A DNA stretch of 64,000 nucleotides from Actinomadura sp. J1-007 (GTDB lineage Bacteria > Actinomycetota > Actinomycetes > Streptosporangiales > Streptosporangiaceae): positions 2,914,001 through 2,978,000 of the forward strand of contig NZ_WING01000001.1 of assembly GCF_009793335.1 (NCBI RefSeq). The letters are read 5' to 3'. Shown piece after piece: positions 1 through 8,568 of the stretch. The notes beneath the pieces are model-generated. The model saw nothing but the letters and a program-made list of their open reading frames with translations, had not been told where the DNA came from and made no database searches. The first letter of the stretch is position 1, and the number at the start of each line of letters is the position of its first letter. Position numbers and translations under genes: made by a program.

Positions 1-1545
1 CAGGCTGTTGGGGGCGACCAGGAGGCGCTGGTAGGAGTTCTGCCGGGAGTAGCCGGTGAGGTGGTTGAACAGGGCGCTGACGTCCTCGCCCACACGCGGG
101 TCGGCGGTGAGCAGGCCGAAGTCCTCGTACAGCCGGGCGGTCTTCGGGTGGTAGTTGCCGGTGCCGATGTGGCAGTAGCGGCGCAGCACCCCGTCGGCGT
201 CCTGCCGGACGACCAGCGCGAGCTTGCAGTGCGTCTTCAGCCCGACGAACCCGTACACGACGTGGCAGCCCGCGTGCTCCAGCTTGCGCGCCCACGCGAT
301 GTTGGCGCGCTCGTCGAACCGCGCCTTCAGCTCGACCACCACCACGACCTGCTTGCCCGCCTCGGCCGCGTCGATCAGCGCGTCCACGATCGGGGAGTCG
401 CCGCTGGTGCGGTAGAGCGTCTGCTTGATCGCGAGGACGCGGGGGTCGGCGGCGGCGTCCTCGACCAGCCGCTGGACCGAGGTGGTGAACGAGTCGTACG
501 GGTGGTGGACGAGCACGTCCCGCTCACGGATCGCGCCGAAGATGCTCGCGTCCTCGGCTATCGCCTCCTTCGAGGGGACGAAAGGGGGGTACTTCAGCTC
601 CGGCCGGTCCAGGTCGGCGATCGCGGCGAGCCCGGCGAGGTCGAGCGGGCCGCCGACGCGGTAGATCTGGCCCTCGTCGATGGCCAGCTCGGTGGTGAGC
701 AGGTCGAGCACGCCCTCGGAGATCGTGTCCTCGACCTCCAGCCGGACGACCGGGCCGAACCGGCGGCGCAGCAGCTCGCGTTCGAGGGCCTGGAGCAGCC
801 CCTCGCTGATGTCGTCGTCGATCTCCAGGTCCTGGTTGCGGGTCACGCGGAACGCGTGGTGCTCGACGACCTCCATGCCGGAGAACAGCTGGCCGAGGTG
901 CGCGGCGATCACGTCCTCCAGGGGCGTGAACCGGTCGGGCGACGCCTCGATGAAGCGCGGCAGCAGCGGCGGCACCTTGACCCGCGCGAACATCGTCGCC
1001 TCGGTCTCCGGGTCGCGCACGATCACCGCGAGGTTGAGCGACAGCCCGGAGATGTAGGGGAACGGGTGGGCGGAGTCGACGACCAGCGGGGTCAGCACGG
1101 GGTAGATCCGGTCGCGGAACAGGCGGCGCAGCCGTTCCTGCTCGGTCTCGGCCAGCTCGTCCCAGCGCAGGATCTCGATGTGCTCCTCGCCGAGCGCGGG
1201 CCGGATCTCGCCGCGGAAGCACGCCGCGTGCCGGAGCATCAGCGCGTGCGCGAGGGACGCCGTGCGCTCCAGCACCTCGCGGGGCTGGCGGCCGCTCGCC
1301 GACTGCACGGCGAGGCCGGTCGCCATCCGGCGGGCGAGGCCCGCGACGCGGACCATGAAGAACTCGTCCAGGTTGCTCGCGAAGATCGAGAGGAACCGGA
1401 CGCGTTCGAGCAGCGGCAGCCCCGGGTCCTCGGCGAGCTCCAGGACGCGCTGGTTGAAGCGGAGCCAGCTCTCCTCCCGATCCAAGAAGCGGTCGTCGGG
1501 CAGCGCTTCCTCACTCCGAGGGAAATGTCCTGGATTGACGGTCAT
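1..1545 (-). CDS. ppk1: Polyphosphate kinase 1, 3' part outside window
   Basis: PPK1 reversibly transfers the terminal phosphate of ATP onto inorganic polyphosphate. The first 515 codons are present. The gene runs off the left edge, so the C-terminal part of the catalytic region is missing. The start ATG at 1545 gives [15 protein letters not shown], followed by the PPK N-domain signatures [19 protein letters not shown] and [12 protein letters not shown]. The phospho-histidine loop CHIGTGNYH lies near residues 455-465. No frameshift is seen. It has no co-directional upstream partner; the next gene on this strand starts at 2252. Confidence 0.97.
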   Translation of the reverse strand, partial: MTVNPGHFPRSEEALPDDRFLDREESWLRFNQRVLELAEDPGLPLLERVRFLSIFASNLDEFFMVRVAGLARRMATGLAVQSASGRQPREVLERTASLAHALMLRHAACFRGEIRPALGEEHIEILRWDELAETEQERLRRLFRDRIYPVLTPLVVDSAHPFPYISGLSLNLAVIVRDPETEATMFARVKVPPLLPRFIEASPDRFTPLEDVIAAHLGQLFSGMEVVEHHAFRVTRNQDLEIDDDISEGLLQALERELLRRRFGPVVRLEVEDTISEGVLDLLTTELAIDEGQIYRVGGPLDLAGLAAIADLDRPELKYPPFVPSKEAIAEDASIFGAIRERDVLVHHPYDSFTTSVQRLVEDAAADPRVLAIKQTLYRTSGDSPIVDALIDAAEAGKQVVVVVELKARFDERANIAWARKLEHAGCHVVYGFVGLKTHCKLALVVRQDADGVLRRYCHIGTGNYHPKTARLYEDFGLLTADPRVGEDVSALFNHLTGYSRQNSYQRLLVAPNSL

Positions 1546-1691
1546 AGTCGCAATATCCCTGACCAAGATGAACAGCAAAGGAACGGGTGGGTTTCGGCCA
1601 AGAGTCAGATACGTCGATCATGCCCCTGGTTCCCGTTGATCACTCGGCGTTCCGGGAACGGCGGCCCCGCGGCCGGGACCGCGCGGAGCCG

Positions 1692-2252
1692 TCAGGCGCC
1701 CGACCAGCCGGTGACCAGCGGATGTCCGAGCACGGCCGACAGCTCGTCCACGAACGGCCCGGCGAGCGGCGGCCAGTTCCAGAACCGCAGGCCGAGCACG
1801 GCGAACGCGCACGGGACCGGCCAGTGCCACGCGTTCAGCCCGGACCGCCGCGCGCACCGCGCGCACGACAGGTCGGCGGGCCCGCCCTCCAGCCACTCCT
1901 CCACCGCCGGGAGCGCCGCCGAGAACGGCAGCCACGCGCCGCAGCGCGGGCAGGTGACGCGGTCGTCCTCCCGCACGGGCCCGTAGTAGGCGGTACGGGC
2001 GACGTCGATCTCCAGCCCGTTCGGCCACACGTCGGGCCAGCCCTCGCCGCCGCCGGTCCACTCGTCGAGCACCGCCGACTTCACGGCCGGGCCCGGCGCG
2101 TACCCGCCGGGGACGTCGCCGAGCACGCAGTCGGTCCGTTCGGGCGCCACGATCTCGGCGGCGGCGAGCACCGCGAGAACGCGGCGGGCGAGTCCGGGAG
2201 CGTCGTCCGGGCGCGCGTGGACGTCCGCTGCCCAGCGGCTCCGTTCCCCCAT
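1692..2252 (-). CDS. Hypothetical protein with zinc-ribbon cysteines
   Basis: A 186-residue protein of no family I recognise. ATG at 2252 (MGERSRWAADVHARP) is preferred because the longer open frame upstream of it is low-complexity and runs antisense to the next gene's promoter region. Two CxxC knuckles (CPRCGAW and CARCARRSG, about 25-30 residues apart) suggest a single zinc ribbon in the second half. The C-terminus is rich in Trp and Pro. There is no signal peptide or obvious membrane helix. It lies between ppk1 and a divergent pentapeptide-repeat gene. Function unknown. Confidence 0.75.
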   Translation of the reverse strand: MGERSRWAADVHARPDDAPGLARRVLAVLAAAEIVAPERTDCVLGDVPGGYAPGPAVKSAVLDEWTGGGEGWPDVWPNGLEIDVARTAYYGPVREDDRVTCPRCGAWLPFSAALPAVEEWLEGGPADLSCARCARRSGLNAWHWPVPCAFAVLGLRFWNWPPLAGPFVDELSAVLGHPLVTGWSGA

Positions 2253-2522
2253 GCGCCCAGCGTACGTCGGCGGCCCGAACAGGCCACGCGCCGTTTCCGG
2301 CCGCCGCGCCGCCGAGGCGCGTCCGGTTCCGGCCCGCGGCGCCGGCCGGGCCTCAGCGGGCGTGAACCGTTCCACCGCAGGTCAGGGTGCACGCGGCGGC
2401 GCGGGGCGAGAAGCGGACGGCGCGCGTTCGGCACCGCGGGGGCGCGCGGGCTCACCGAAGGGAGACCTACCTGTCCGAAGCGGGGGATTCACGACGGAAC
2501 GCCAGGTGGGTACAACGGGACG

Positions 2523-4052
2523 GTGAGCCCTCTCGTGTCTCCCTCCGCGTCCCCCACCGCGCTTCTCTGGACCCGGTGCGCCGCCGTGGACGGATGCGCG
2601 GGCCGGGCGGACGACCGGTTCCGGGCCTGCCCGGCCCACCTGCGGCCCGACCAGTTGGAACGCTTCCTGCGCGGGCTGCGGCCCGGCGGGGACCTCGACC
2701 TGCGCGGCGCCACCGTGTCGGCGGGGCTGCTCGCCGCCGTCCTGGACGCGGTCACCGGCCCCGACGGCCGGCCGCACCTCGGCCGCACCCGCCTCGACGG
2801 CGCGGTCCTGCCGTCGCACGCGCCCCTGCGCAACGCGTGCTTCGAGGGCGACAGCTCGTTCGACGGCGCGGCCTTCGTCGGCGGGGCGTCGTTCTTCGAC
2901 GTGCGCTTCCTCGGGCACGTGTCGTTCCGCGGGGCGCGCTTCGCGGGCAACGTGTCGTTCCACGACGCCCGCTTCGGACGGCACGCGTCGTTCGACGAGA
3001 CCGTCTTCGCCGGGGACGCGCTCTTCGGCGAGGCCGCCTGGAACGCCGACGCCTCGTTCGCGCACGCCGTGTTCATCGGCGCGGCGTGCTTCGACCGCGC
3101 GCGGTTCGGGCGGGACGCGCTGATGCAGGCGGCGTGCTTCGGCGGCGCGGTGTCGTTCCGGCGCGTACGGGTCGCGCGGCAGGCCCGCTTCGACCGCGCG
3201 CGCTTCCGGCACGACCTGTGGCTCGGCCCGCTCGTCGCCGAACGGCTCACCCTCGCGAACGCCACCGCGCACGGCGGCCTCCGCGTGGACGCCGCCGCAC
3301 GGGAACTGACCGCGCGGGCCGTGACCGTACGCGGCGCTGCGGACTTCCGTCTCCGCCACGCCGATATCGACCTTGAGGACGCGTCGTTCGACGGGAGCGC
3401 GGCCGTACGGCCTCTCGCGCACCGATTCCAGTACGTTCCCGAGCCGGAGTCGTGGCCGGGCGACGGCGCCGTGCGCGTCACGTCGCTACGCGGTGCGACG
3501 GCCGAACGGCTCGACCTCGCCGACGTCGATCTCAGCGCGTGCCGGTTCGCGGGGCTGCGCCGCGCCGGGTCGCTGCGGATCACGGGCGGCTGCTCGTTCG
3601 CGACGGCGCCGCGCGGGCGCTGGTGGAACCCGTGGCGGAACGGCCGCGGCCACGCCGTCCTCGCGGACGACCCGTCCGGACCGTCCGGCGGCCGGCCCGG
3701 CGGGCCCGGCGAACCGTTCACGCGGACGTCGGCGGACCGGCTGGAGGCGCTCTACCGGCAGCTCGCGCGGGCGACGGCCGGGTCCGACGCCGGCCTGGCG
3801 CGCGACTTCCGCTACTCGGCGCTGGAGATCCGGCGGCACGCCGAGCCCGACCAGTGGCGCCGGATGCTGCTGCACCTGCTCTGGGTGACCTGCGGGTACG
3901 GCCTGCGGGCGGGCCGGGCGTTCCTCTGGCTCGCGCTCGTGGCGGTACTGCTGTTGTGCCTGGTCACGGTCGTGCGCGGCGGGCGCTCCCCGGCCGCGGC
4001 GCAGCAGCGGGCGCCCCATCCGTCGCCGTACTCGGACCTGCGTTCGCCTTAA
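2523..4052 (+). CDS. Pentapeptide-repeat-like membrane-anchored protein
   Basis: 509 residues from GTG at 2523. Residues about 95-290 are a run of degenerate pentapeptide-type repeats with Phe at regular five-residue spacing, such as ASFDETVFAGDALFGEAAW and ACFDRARFGRD. These should form a right-handed quadrilateral beta-helix. A cysteine-containing stretch near the N-terminus (CAAVDGCAG) precedes the repeats. A hydrophobic segment near residues 465-490 (FLWLALVAVLLLCLVTVV) is a likely membrane anchor. No enzymatic motif is visible. Known pentapeptide proteins include DNA-gyrase protectors and many of unknown role; the membrane anchor argues against a soluble Qnr-like role. Genes on both sides are unrelated. 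Confidence 0.8.
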   Translation: MSPLVSPSASPTALLWTRCAAVDGCAGRADDRFRACPAHLRPDQLERFLRGLRPGGDLDLRGATVSAGLLAAVLDAVTGPDGRPHLGRTRLDGAVLPSHAPLRNACFEGDSSFDGAAFVGGASFFDVRFLGHVSFRGARFAGNVSFHDARFGRHASFDETVFAGDALFGEAAWNADASFAHAVFIGAACFDRARFGRDALMQAACFGGAVSFRRVRVARQARFDRARFRHDLWLGPLVAERLTLANATAHGGLRVDAAARELTARAVTVRGAADFRLRHADIDLEDASFDGSAAVRPLAHRFQYVPEPESWPGDGAVRVTSLRGATAERLDLADVDLSACRFAGLRRAGSLRITGGCSFATAPRGRWWNPWRNGRGHAVLADDPSGPSGGRPGGPGEPFTRTSADRLEALYRQLARATAGSDAGLARDFRYSALEIRRHAEPDQWRRMLLHLLWVTCGYGLRAGRAFLWLALVAVLLLCLVTVVRGGRSPAAAQQRAPHPSPYSDLRSP

Positions 4053-4125
4053 CGAACGAGATCACTAAAAGCGGCAAAGGCGGTCGAGGGTCATTTTGTC
4101 AGACCCCCGGGTAATGATCTGGGTT

Positions 4126-4509
4126 ATGAGCAGAGACAGCATCCGAGGGTTGCGGTGCCCGCACTGCCAAACCCATCTGGCGCTCGTCCCCGTCCCCTCT
4201 CCCGCCGACGCCGAAAGCGCCTCCGCGCGCCTCCCGGAGATCCCCGCCACCCCCCATGCGGCGGGCCATGCCGAGGCGTTCCCGGTAAACCCGTCCCCGT
4301 CCATGATCCTTCGCGAGGAATGGACGCCGCCGCCCGTCCGCGAAGTGCTCGCCGTTTACGCGGGCCGTTCCACCGACACCGCGACCGCCCTGCGCGGCGC
4401 CGCGCGCGTCCGCGAAAGCCTCAACCGGGCGCGGCTCGCCGCGACCCAGCGCCGCAACGCGCAAAAGGCCGCCAAACGCACCACCCCGTCCACTCCCCGG
4501 AGCGCCTGA
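4126..4509 (+). CDS. Small hypothetical protein with CPHC motif
   Basis: 127 residues starting MSRDSIRGLRCPHCQTH from ATG 4126. Earlier in-frame starts exist at 4096 (TTG) and 4114 (ATG), but the CxxC motif sits close to the N-terminus with any of them. The middle is Pro/Ala-rich and probably unstructured. The C-terminal 50 residues are rich in Arg, Ala and Lys and may be helical. Only one CxxC is present, so a complete zinc ribbon would need other ligands. No function can be assigned, and the neighbours give no clue. Confidence 0.55.
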   Translation: MSRDSIRGLRCPHCQTHLALVPVPSPADAESASARLPEIPATPHAAGHAEAFPVNPSPSMILREEWTPPPVREVLAVYAGRSTDTATALRGAARVRESLNRARLAATQRRNAQKAAKRTTPSTPRSA

Positions 4510-4612
4510 CCGGCTTATCGACGGCCTTCTCGCGGCCCTTGTCGCGACCCTCGCCAACGCGCTCGCCGCCGCCGAACGGCGCCATCCGTCCGGCGCGGCC
4601 CGAGCGCGATGT

Positions 4613-4951
4613 TCAGGGGGCCACGGTCAGCAGTTGTTCGAGTCCGCAGCGTTTGATGAGCGAACGGACCTGCCGCGTGACGTTCGACAGCAGCAGCACG
4701 CCGCCGCGGTCGCCGACCTTCTTCGCGCCGAACACCAGCACCGACAGCCCGTAGGAGTCGCAGAACGCGACGTCGCCGAGATCGAGGGCGATCCTCGGCC
4801 GCCCGCCCCCGGCCAGGGCCGCGCCGATGGCCGCGCGCAGCTCGTCGGCGCGGGCGCAGTCCAGCTCCCCTCGCGGGCGCAGGATCGTCCACGGCTCCGG
4901 GCCCTCGGACCCGGCGCGGACGGACGGCGAACGCGACGCTTCCCGCAGCAT
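4613..4951 (-). CDS. STAS-domain anti-anti-sigma factor
   Basis: 112 residues covering one STAS domain. The core includes RGELDCARADELRAA, then DLGDVAFCDSYGLSVL, which places a Ser at the usual phosphorylation position (DS in CDSYGL). Such proteins bind anti-sigma kinases and release sigma factors when dephosphorylated. The gene diverges from a MarR regulator with a perfect dyad in between (4991-5011), so the pair is probably co-regulated. A HATPase anti-sigma-type protein lies about 3 kb away at 7657-8076 and could be a partner, but that link is inference only. Confidence 0.9.
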   Translation of the reverse strand: MLREASRSPSVRAGSEGPEPWTILRPRGELDCARADELRAAIGAALAGGGRPRIALDLGDVAFCDSYGLSVLVFGAKKVGDRGGVLLLSNVTRQVRSLIKRCGLEQLLTVAP

Positions 4952-4990
4952 TCCCGATCACTCCCTTCACCTCGCCGCACGTCATTCCCC

Positions 4991-5011
4991 ATGATTACTC
5001 TCCGTAATCAT
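4991..5011. promoter_or_regulatory. Operator dyad between STAS and marR genes
   Basis: Perfect inverted repeat ATGATTAC-N5-GTAATCAT. It sits 40 bases from the STAS start and about 80 bases from the MarR start. Size and symmetry fit a dimeric MarR protein, so the MarR encoded at 5091 is the likely binder (inference). Confidence 0.7.
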
Positions 5012-5090
5012 CTCCGGAGCGCCGGATCGGCCGCCGGGAAACGCGGCGCGGGGAGGGGGCCGTGACGCCCGACCCGTCCGGTATGTAACA

Positions 5091-5588
5091 GTGGAGGGCA
5101 TGGTCGCCACACCGAGTGAGGGGGCCGCGGAGTCCGCGGCGGCTTTGGACGACGCGGCGCACCACCTGATGGCCACGTGGACGCACGCCCACAACTCCGC
5201 CGGAGTCCCCGTCCCGACGACGCAGTTGCGCGCGCTGTTCGTGGTGGAGCGCGGTCCCGTCAACGTCAGCAGCCTGGCGTCCGAGCTCGGCTCGCTGGTG
5301 TCGTCCGCGAGCCGCCTGTGCGACCGGCTGGAGACGGCGGGCCTGCTCCTGCGCGATCCCGGCCGCGACCGCCGCGAGGTCACCGTCCGCCTGACGCCCG
5401 AGGGCCGCGACCTGCTCGACCGCCTGCGCGCCCGCCGCCGCGAACGGCTGGCCCGCGTCCTCGCCAGGATGTCCCCGCCCGCCCGCGCGGCACTGGTGTG
5501 GGGCCTCACCCAGTTCAACGAGGCCGCCGCCCGCTCCTCCCCCGACGACTCCGACGGCGGGGACGGCTCCTTCCTCATGCCCGCCTGA
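5091..5588 (+). CDS. MarR-family transcriptional regulator
   Basis: 165 residues with a winged helix-turn-helix: VNVSSLASELGSLVSSASRLCDRLE is the HTH and RDRREVTVRLTPEGRDLLDRL is the wing with the family's DxR signature. GTG 5091 is taken as the start. ATG 5100 is possible, but its GGAGGG is only one base away. It is divergent from the STAS gene and probably controls both through the 4991-5011 dyad. The C-terminus ends in an acidic Ser/Asp-rich tail. Ligand unknown. Confidence 0.88.
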   Translation: MEGMVATPSEGAAESAAALDDAAHHLMATWTHAHNSAGVPVPTTQLRALFVVERGPVNVSSLASELGSLVSSASRLCDRLETAGLLLRDPGRDRREVTVRLTPEGRDLLDRLRARRRERLARVLARMSPPARAALVWGLTQFNEAAARSSPDDSDGGDGSFLMPA

Positions 5589-5723
5589 CCCCGCCCTCCC
5601 CGCACCGCCCCTTACGCCCCGTCCTCGCCCGTACCGCCCTCCCCTGGCCGCGGCGTGCTCGCGTTGGGTTCGTCCGGGGACGGGCGTTTTGCGGCGGGAC
5701 GGCTCCCGCGCGGACAATTGGGG

Positions 5724-5822
5724 CGGTCGGCTTAATTGGCAGATTTCCCGACCGGTAAGGAAATTCGGTGCGCCCGGCGATAAATGGCTCGTACGGGCGA
5801 GAGAAAGCCGGGCGTTCTTTTT
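5724..5822 (+). promoter_or_regulatory. Structured leader with intrinsic terminator before ldt
   Basis: Two stacked hairpins. The first pairs CGGTCGG (5724-5730) with CCGACCG (5748-5754). The second pairs CGCCCGGC (5771-5778) with GCCGGGCG (5807-5814), followed at once by TTCTTTTT. U-tracts are rare in DNA this rich in GC. The element could be the marR terminator or an attenuator/riboswitch platform for the L,D-transpeptidase gene 114 bases downstream. It does not match the ydaO, guanidine or cobalamin consensus features I know. Confidence 0.6.
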
Positions 5823-5935
5823 GGAAGTCACCTACATGAGCGGCTCCGACCCGGCTAGCATCCCGCGAGTCGGCGACCGTAAACATCTTTCCCGGTGTCT
5901 GTATCGGGAACGCCATGACCACGGGGGAGGCTTCA

Positions 5936-6739
5936 ATGATCGAACGCCGCCTGCGCGGCGGATCCTCGGGTCCGCTCGCGCTCGGCGCGCTGCTGCCGGT
6001 GGCCGCCGCGCTCCTGATCGGCGGCTGCGGGGGCCCGCCCTCCGGCAAGGCGTCCGCGAAGGGCCCGGAGGCGACCGCGGCCGAGCCTCCCGAGGCCACC
6101 ACGTTCGCCGAGCTGCGCGGCGTTCCGAAGGACGCGACGCCGCGGGCCGCGACCGACGGGCTCGTCGCGCACCCGGCCGGTGCCGTGCCGGTCGCCGACC
6201 GGCCCGGCGGCCGTCCGGTCGCCACCCTCCCGGCCGAGCAGCTCAAGGGCCCCACCTGGGTCCCCGTGGTGGAACGGTCGGGCGGCTGGCTGCGCGTGCT
6301 GCTGCCGAGCAGGCCCGACCAGGCGAGCGGCTGGATCTCCGAGCGGAGCCCCGGGCTCCGTACGGCGCGCACGCCGTACGTGGTCAAGGTCGACCTCGCC
6401 CGCCGCAAGCTGACGCTGCTGAAGTCCTCGCGCCGGGTCGGTTCCTGGACGGTGGCCGTCGGCGCCGCGCGCACCCCCACCCCGTCCGGGCGCACGTTCC
6501 TGCTGGCGCAGCTCGCACCGGCGAAAGGGACGCCCAGTCCGCTGGTCCTCCCGCTCGGCACGCATTCGGCGACCCTCGACACTTTCGGCGGCGGCCCGGG
6601 AACGGTGGCCTTGCACGGCTGGCCCGACAGGTCGGTCTTCGGAAAGGCTGTCACCCACGGCTGCGTCCGCGTGCCCAAGGAGGCGCTGCGGGAATTGTCG
6701 CGGGTCCCCCTCGGAACCCTCGTTCACATCTCCGGCTGA
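5936..6739 (+). CDS. L,D-transpeptidase (YkuD) lipoprotein
   Basis: 267 residues. ATG 5936 has GGGGGAGG five bases upstream. The N-terminus carries a lipoprotein signal ending in the lipobox LIGGC near residue 30. A central region (about 70-140) resembles an SH3-like domain (VPVADRPGGRPVATLPAEQ). The C-terminal YkuD domain has HGW and then the catalytic signature HGCVRVP near residue 245. L,D-transpeptidases form 3-3 peptidoglycan cross-links or attach proteins to the wall. The next gene starts 45 bases downstream on the same strand and encodes a secreted protein, so the two are probably co-transcribed. Confidence 0.93.
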   Translation: MIERRLRGGSSGPLALGALLPVAAALLIGGCGGPPSGKASAKGPEATAAEPPEATTFAELRGVPKDATPRAATDGLVAHPAGAVPVADRPGGRPVATLPAEQLKGPTWVPVVERSGGWLRVLLPSRPDQASGWISERSPGLRTARTPYVVKVDLARRKLTLLKSSRRVGSWTVAVGAARTPTPSGRTFLLAQLAPAKGTPSPLVLPLGTHSATLDTFGGGPGTVALHGWPDRSVFGKAVTHGCVRVPKEALRELSRVPLGTLVHISG

Positions 6740-6784
6740 ACGGCACTCCGTTCCGCCCCCTCGAATCTCACTGGAGACGACTCA

Positions 6785-7555
6785 ATGCGTTATAGGAATG
6801 TCACGCGCCTGCTGGTCCAGGCGGGCACGATCGCCGGGGCCGCCGGACTGCTCGCGGCGCTGCCGGCCACCGACGCGACGGCCGCCCCGAAAGGCGAGGG
6901 CTCGGCGTACGGGCTGTCGGTCACCGGCCCCGTCGGCGTTCCCCCGGTGCCGGCGGTCTCGTCCCGGTCGGCGGAGGTGCGCAAGAGCCTGCTGCGCGAG
7001 GACAGCACCAAGCTGGTCAAGGCGTCCGCGCTGGACGTGAAGGCGACCTCGGCGCGCGCCGGTTCGACGGTGGCGCACCTGGCGGTGCCGATGGCGCAGC
7101 TCGGCGCGTCGGCGGTCGCGGTGAAGTGCGACGGCGGGCGCGGCTCGACGCGGCTGGCCCACGCCCTGCTCGCGGGCAGGGGCCTGAACGTGGCGCCCCC
7201 GCCCAACACCACCGTCCCGGTGCGGGTGAACGGCGTCGGCAAGGCGTCCCTGGTCCTCAACAAGCAGCGGCGGACGGCCGACGGGCGGCTCGCGGTGACC
7301 GGGATGGTGCTCGACCTCCCGGTCGGGAAGGGCGCGTCCGTCCAGGTCGCGAACGCCACCTGCGGCAAGAACGGACCGCGCTCGGGAGGCGTCGTGCAGA
7401 GCACGCACAGCGGTCACAACCAGCAGAGCTCGCACGGCGGCCACCACGCTCACCACGGCAAGTCCGGCAACCACGGCAAGTCCGGTGGGCACGGCAAGCC
7501 GGGCGAGGCCCCCGCCCCGAGCCCGGTCCGCAACGAACTGCCGGTCACCGGCTGA
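6785..7555 (+). CDS. Secreted His/Gly-rich protein ending in LPVTG
   Basis: 256 residues with a Sec signal peptide (MRYRNVTRLLVQAG then a hydrophobic stretch, cleavage near ATAAPK, about residue 36). The mature part has a beta-rich segment with two Cys (VKCDGG and NATCGKN) that could form a disulfide. A His/Gly/Ser/Lys-rich repeat region follows (residues about 205-240) with repeated GKSG and HGK units. The last five residues are LPVTG, a sortase motif, but the stop follows directly, so the usual hydrophobic and basic sorting tail is absent. The tail may bind metal (inference). It follows the L,D-transpeptidase gene, which supports a cell-wall role. Confidence 0.85.
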   Translation: MRYRNVTRLLVQAGTIAGAAGLLAALPATDATAAPKGEGSAYGLSVTGPVGVPPVPAVSSRSAEVRKSLLREDSTKLVKASALDVKATSARAGSTVAHLAVPMAQLGASAVAVKCDGGRGSTRLAHALLAGRGLNVAPPPNTTVPVRVNGVGKASLVLNKQRRTADGRLAVTGMVLDLPVGKGASVQVANATCGKNGPRSGGVVQSTHSGHNQQSSHGGHHAHHGKSGNHGKSGGHGKPGEAPAPSPVRNELPVTG

Positions 7556-7583
7556 CCTCTCCCGCACCGGCTGACGAACGACC

Positions 7584-7619
7584 ACGGCCCGGTCCCGGAT
7601 CGCTCCGGCACCGGGCCGT
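7584..7619. terminator. Hairpin terminator between convergent genes
   Basis: Perfect 10-bp stem ACGGCCCGGT / ACCGGGCCGT with a 16-base loop between the secreted-protein gene (+) and the anti-sigma-type gene (-). There is no U-tract, as is common in actinomycetes. It could serve both strands. Confidence 0.7.
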
Positions 7620-7656
7620 ACGCCTGCCCGGGGCCACCGCCCCGGGGCGGCCCGGC

Positions 7657-8076
7657 TCAGCCGGCCAGGGACTTCTCGAAGTGGACCACGGCGCCCGCGG
7701 CGTGGACGCGGTCGCTGATGCGCAGGCCCTCGGTGAACTCGCGGATCAGATGCAGCCCCCGGCCGTGTTCGGCGCTGAGCATGGCCTCGCGCTCGCCCCA
7801 GACCTCGCGGTCGGCCGCCGCGGTCCCGCCGCCCCCGCCGCCGTCGATGACCTCGACCACGCAGCGGACGCCGTCCATGGTGGCGCGGACCTCGTACTGG
7901 CGGCTGGCGGCGGCGTGCTGGATGACGTTGGCGCACGCCTCACCCAGGGCGAGCGCGATGTCGGCGCGAATGTCGGGGGTGACGCCGAGACCCCGGAGCG
8001 AGGCGTCGAGCGTGTGCCGGACCAGCGGCGCGCTCTCCGCGTCCCTCGGCAAGGTCATTTCGATCACGACCTCCAT
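7657..8076 (-). CDS. Anti-sigma-factor-type ATP-binding protein (HATPase_c)
   Basis: 139 residues forming a single GHKL ATPase fold like RsbW/SpoIIAB. The N-box is EACANVIQH (near residue 48), the G1 region is VIDGGGGGG and the G2 box is GRGLHLI. A Gly-rich insertion follows G1. These stand-alone kinases usually phosphorylate STAS antagonists and sequester a sigma factor. No sigma gene is adjacent; the nearest STAS gene is at 4613. The start ATG 8076 gives MEVVIEMTLPRDAES. Specific partner unknown. Confidence 0.9.
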   Translation of the reverse strand: MEVVIEMTLPRDAESAPLVRHTLDASLRGLGVTPDIRADIALALGEACANVIQHAAASRQYEVRATMDGVRCVVEVIDGGGGGGTAAADREVWGEREAMLSAEHGRGLHLIREFTEGLRISDRVHAAGAVVHFEKSLAG

Positions 8077-8216
8077 GTGACGCCCCCGTTCCTCGTTATG
8101 GGCAGGTTTCCCGGCCCCGGACGGCGGAAACGCATCAGGAGGCTAATGTGACTGTTTTCCTTCCCTTCCGTCACTCTGGGAGACCGCCGAAACCGGGGGC
8201 CCCGGGGTCGTTCTGA

Positions 8217-8516
8217 TTAGCCGTTCTTCAGCAGATTCGGGATCTGGCCGGCGGCGCCGGTCCCGCCGGGCAACGGGAAGATCCGCTCGATGCCGCCATG
8301 GCGCACGACGCCGTTCATGTCGGTCATCCGCTGTGCCGCCGGTCACGTTGACCAGGACGGTCGTGCGACGCCGTTCCCGGAAGGCCGTCGCGAACGGCCC
8401 CGATCGCACCGGCCGGATGGGCGACGAGCGGTGCGGCGATTCCGCTCTGGAGATGGATCAACGATCAGTGCGGTGACCGCGAGGAGGGCTTTCCTTTCTC
8501 CGGCGCGATTTCGCAT
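8217..8516 (-). pseudogene. Possible decayed secreted-protein gene
   Basis: No intact gene is visible in the 490 bases between 8077 and 8568. In this stretch the minus strand shows protein-like pieces in different frames. From ATG 8516 there is a signal-peptide-like start (MRNRAGERKALLAVTALIV). A second frame then reads SGIAAPLVAHPAGAIGAV, and a third TTVLVNVTGG. The first frame resumes at 8327 and reads MTDMNGVVRHGGIERIF to a stop at 8217, ending IPNLLKNG. This pattern fits a gene broken by several frameshifts. No family is recognised, and chance open frames in GC-rich DNA are an alternative. There is no good ribosome-binding site. Confidence 0.3.
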
Positions 8517-8568
8517 TGCGTCCGTACGGCGGATTGGCGCGGCGGCCCCGTGACTCCCCGGTGCGGGT

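Noticed and set aside
61..1986. Plus-strand open frame opposite ppk1
   Set aside because: Composition is repetitive Arg/Val/Glu/Leu with no family pattern. The minus strand encodes PPK1.
5640..5935. c-di-AMP (ydaO) riboswitch before the L,D-transpeptidase gene
   Set aside because: The conserved GGGGAACC-like segments and overall fold were not found, although a terminator hairpin is present.
7400..7510. CRISPR-like short repeats in the His/Gly-rich coding region
   Set aside because: The repeats are in frame, vary in length and encode GKSG/HGK units. There is no CRISPR array or cas gene in the window.
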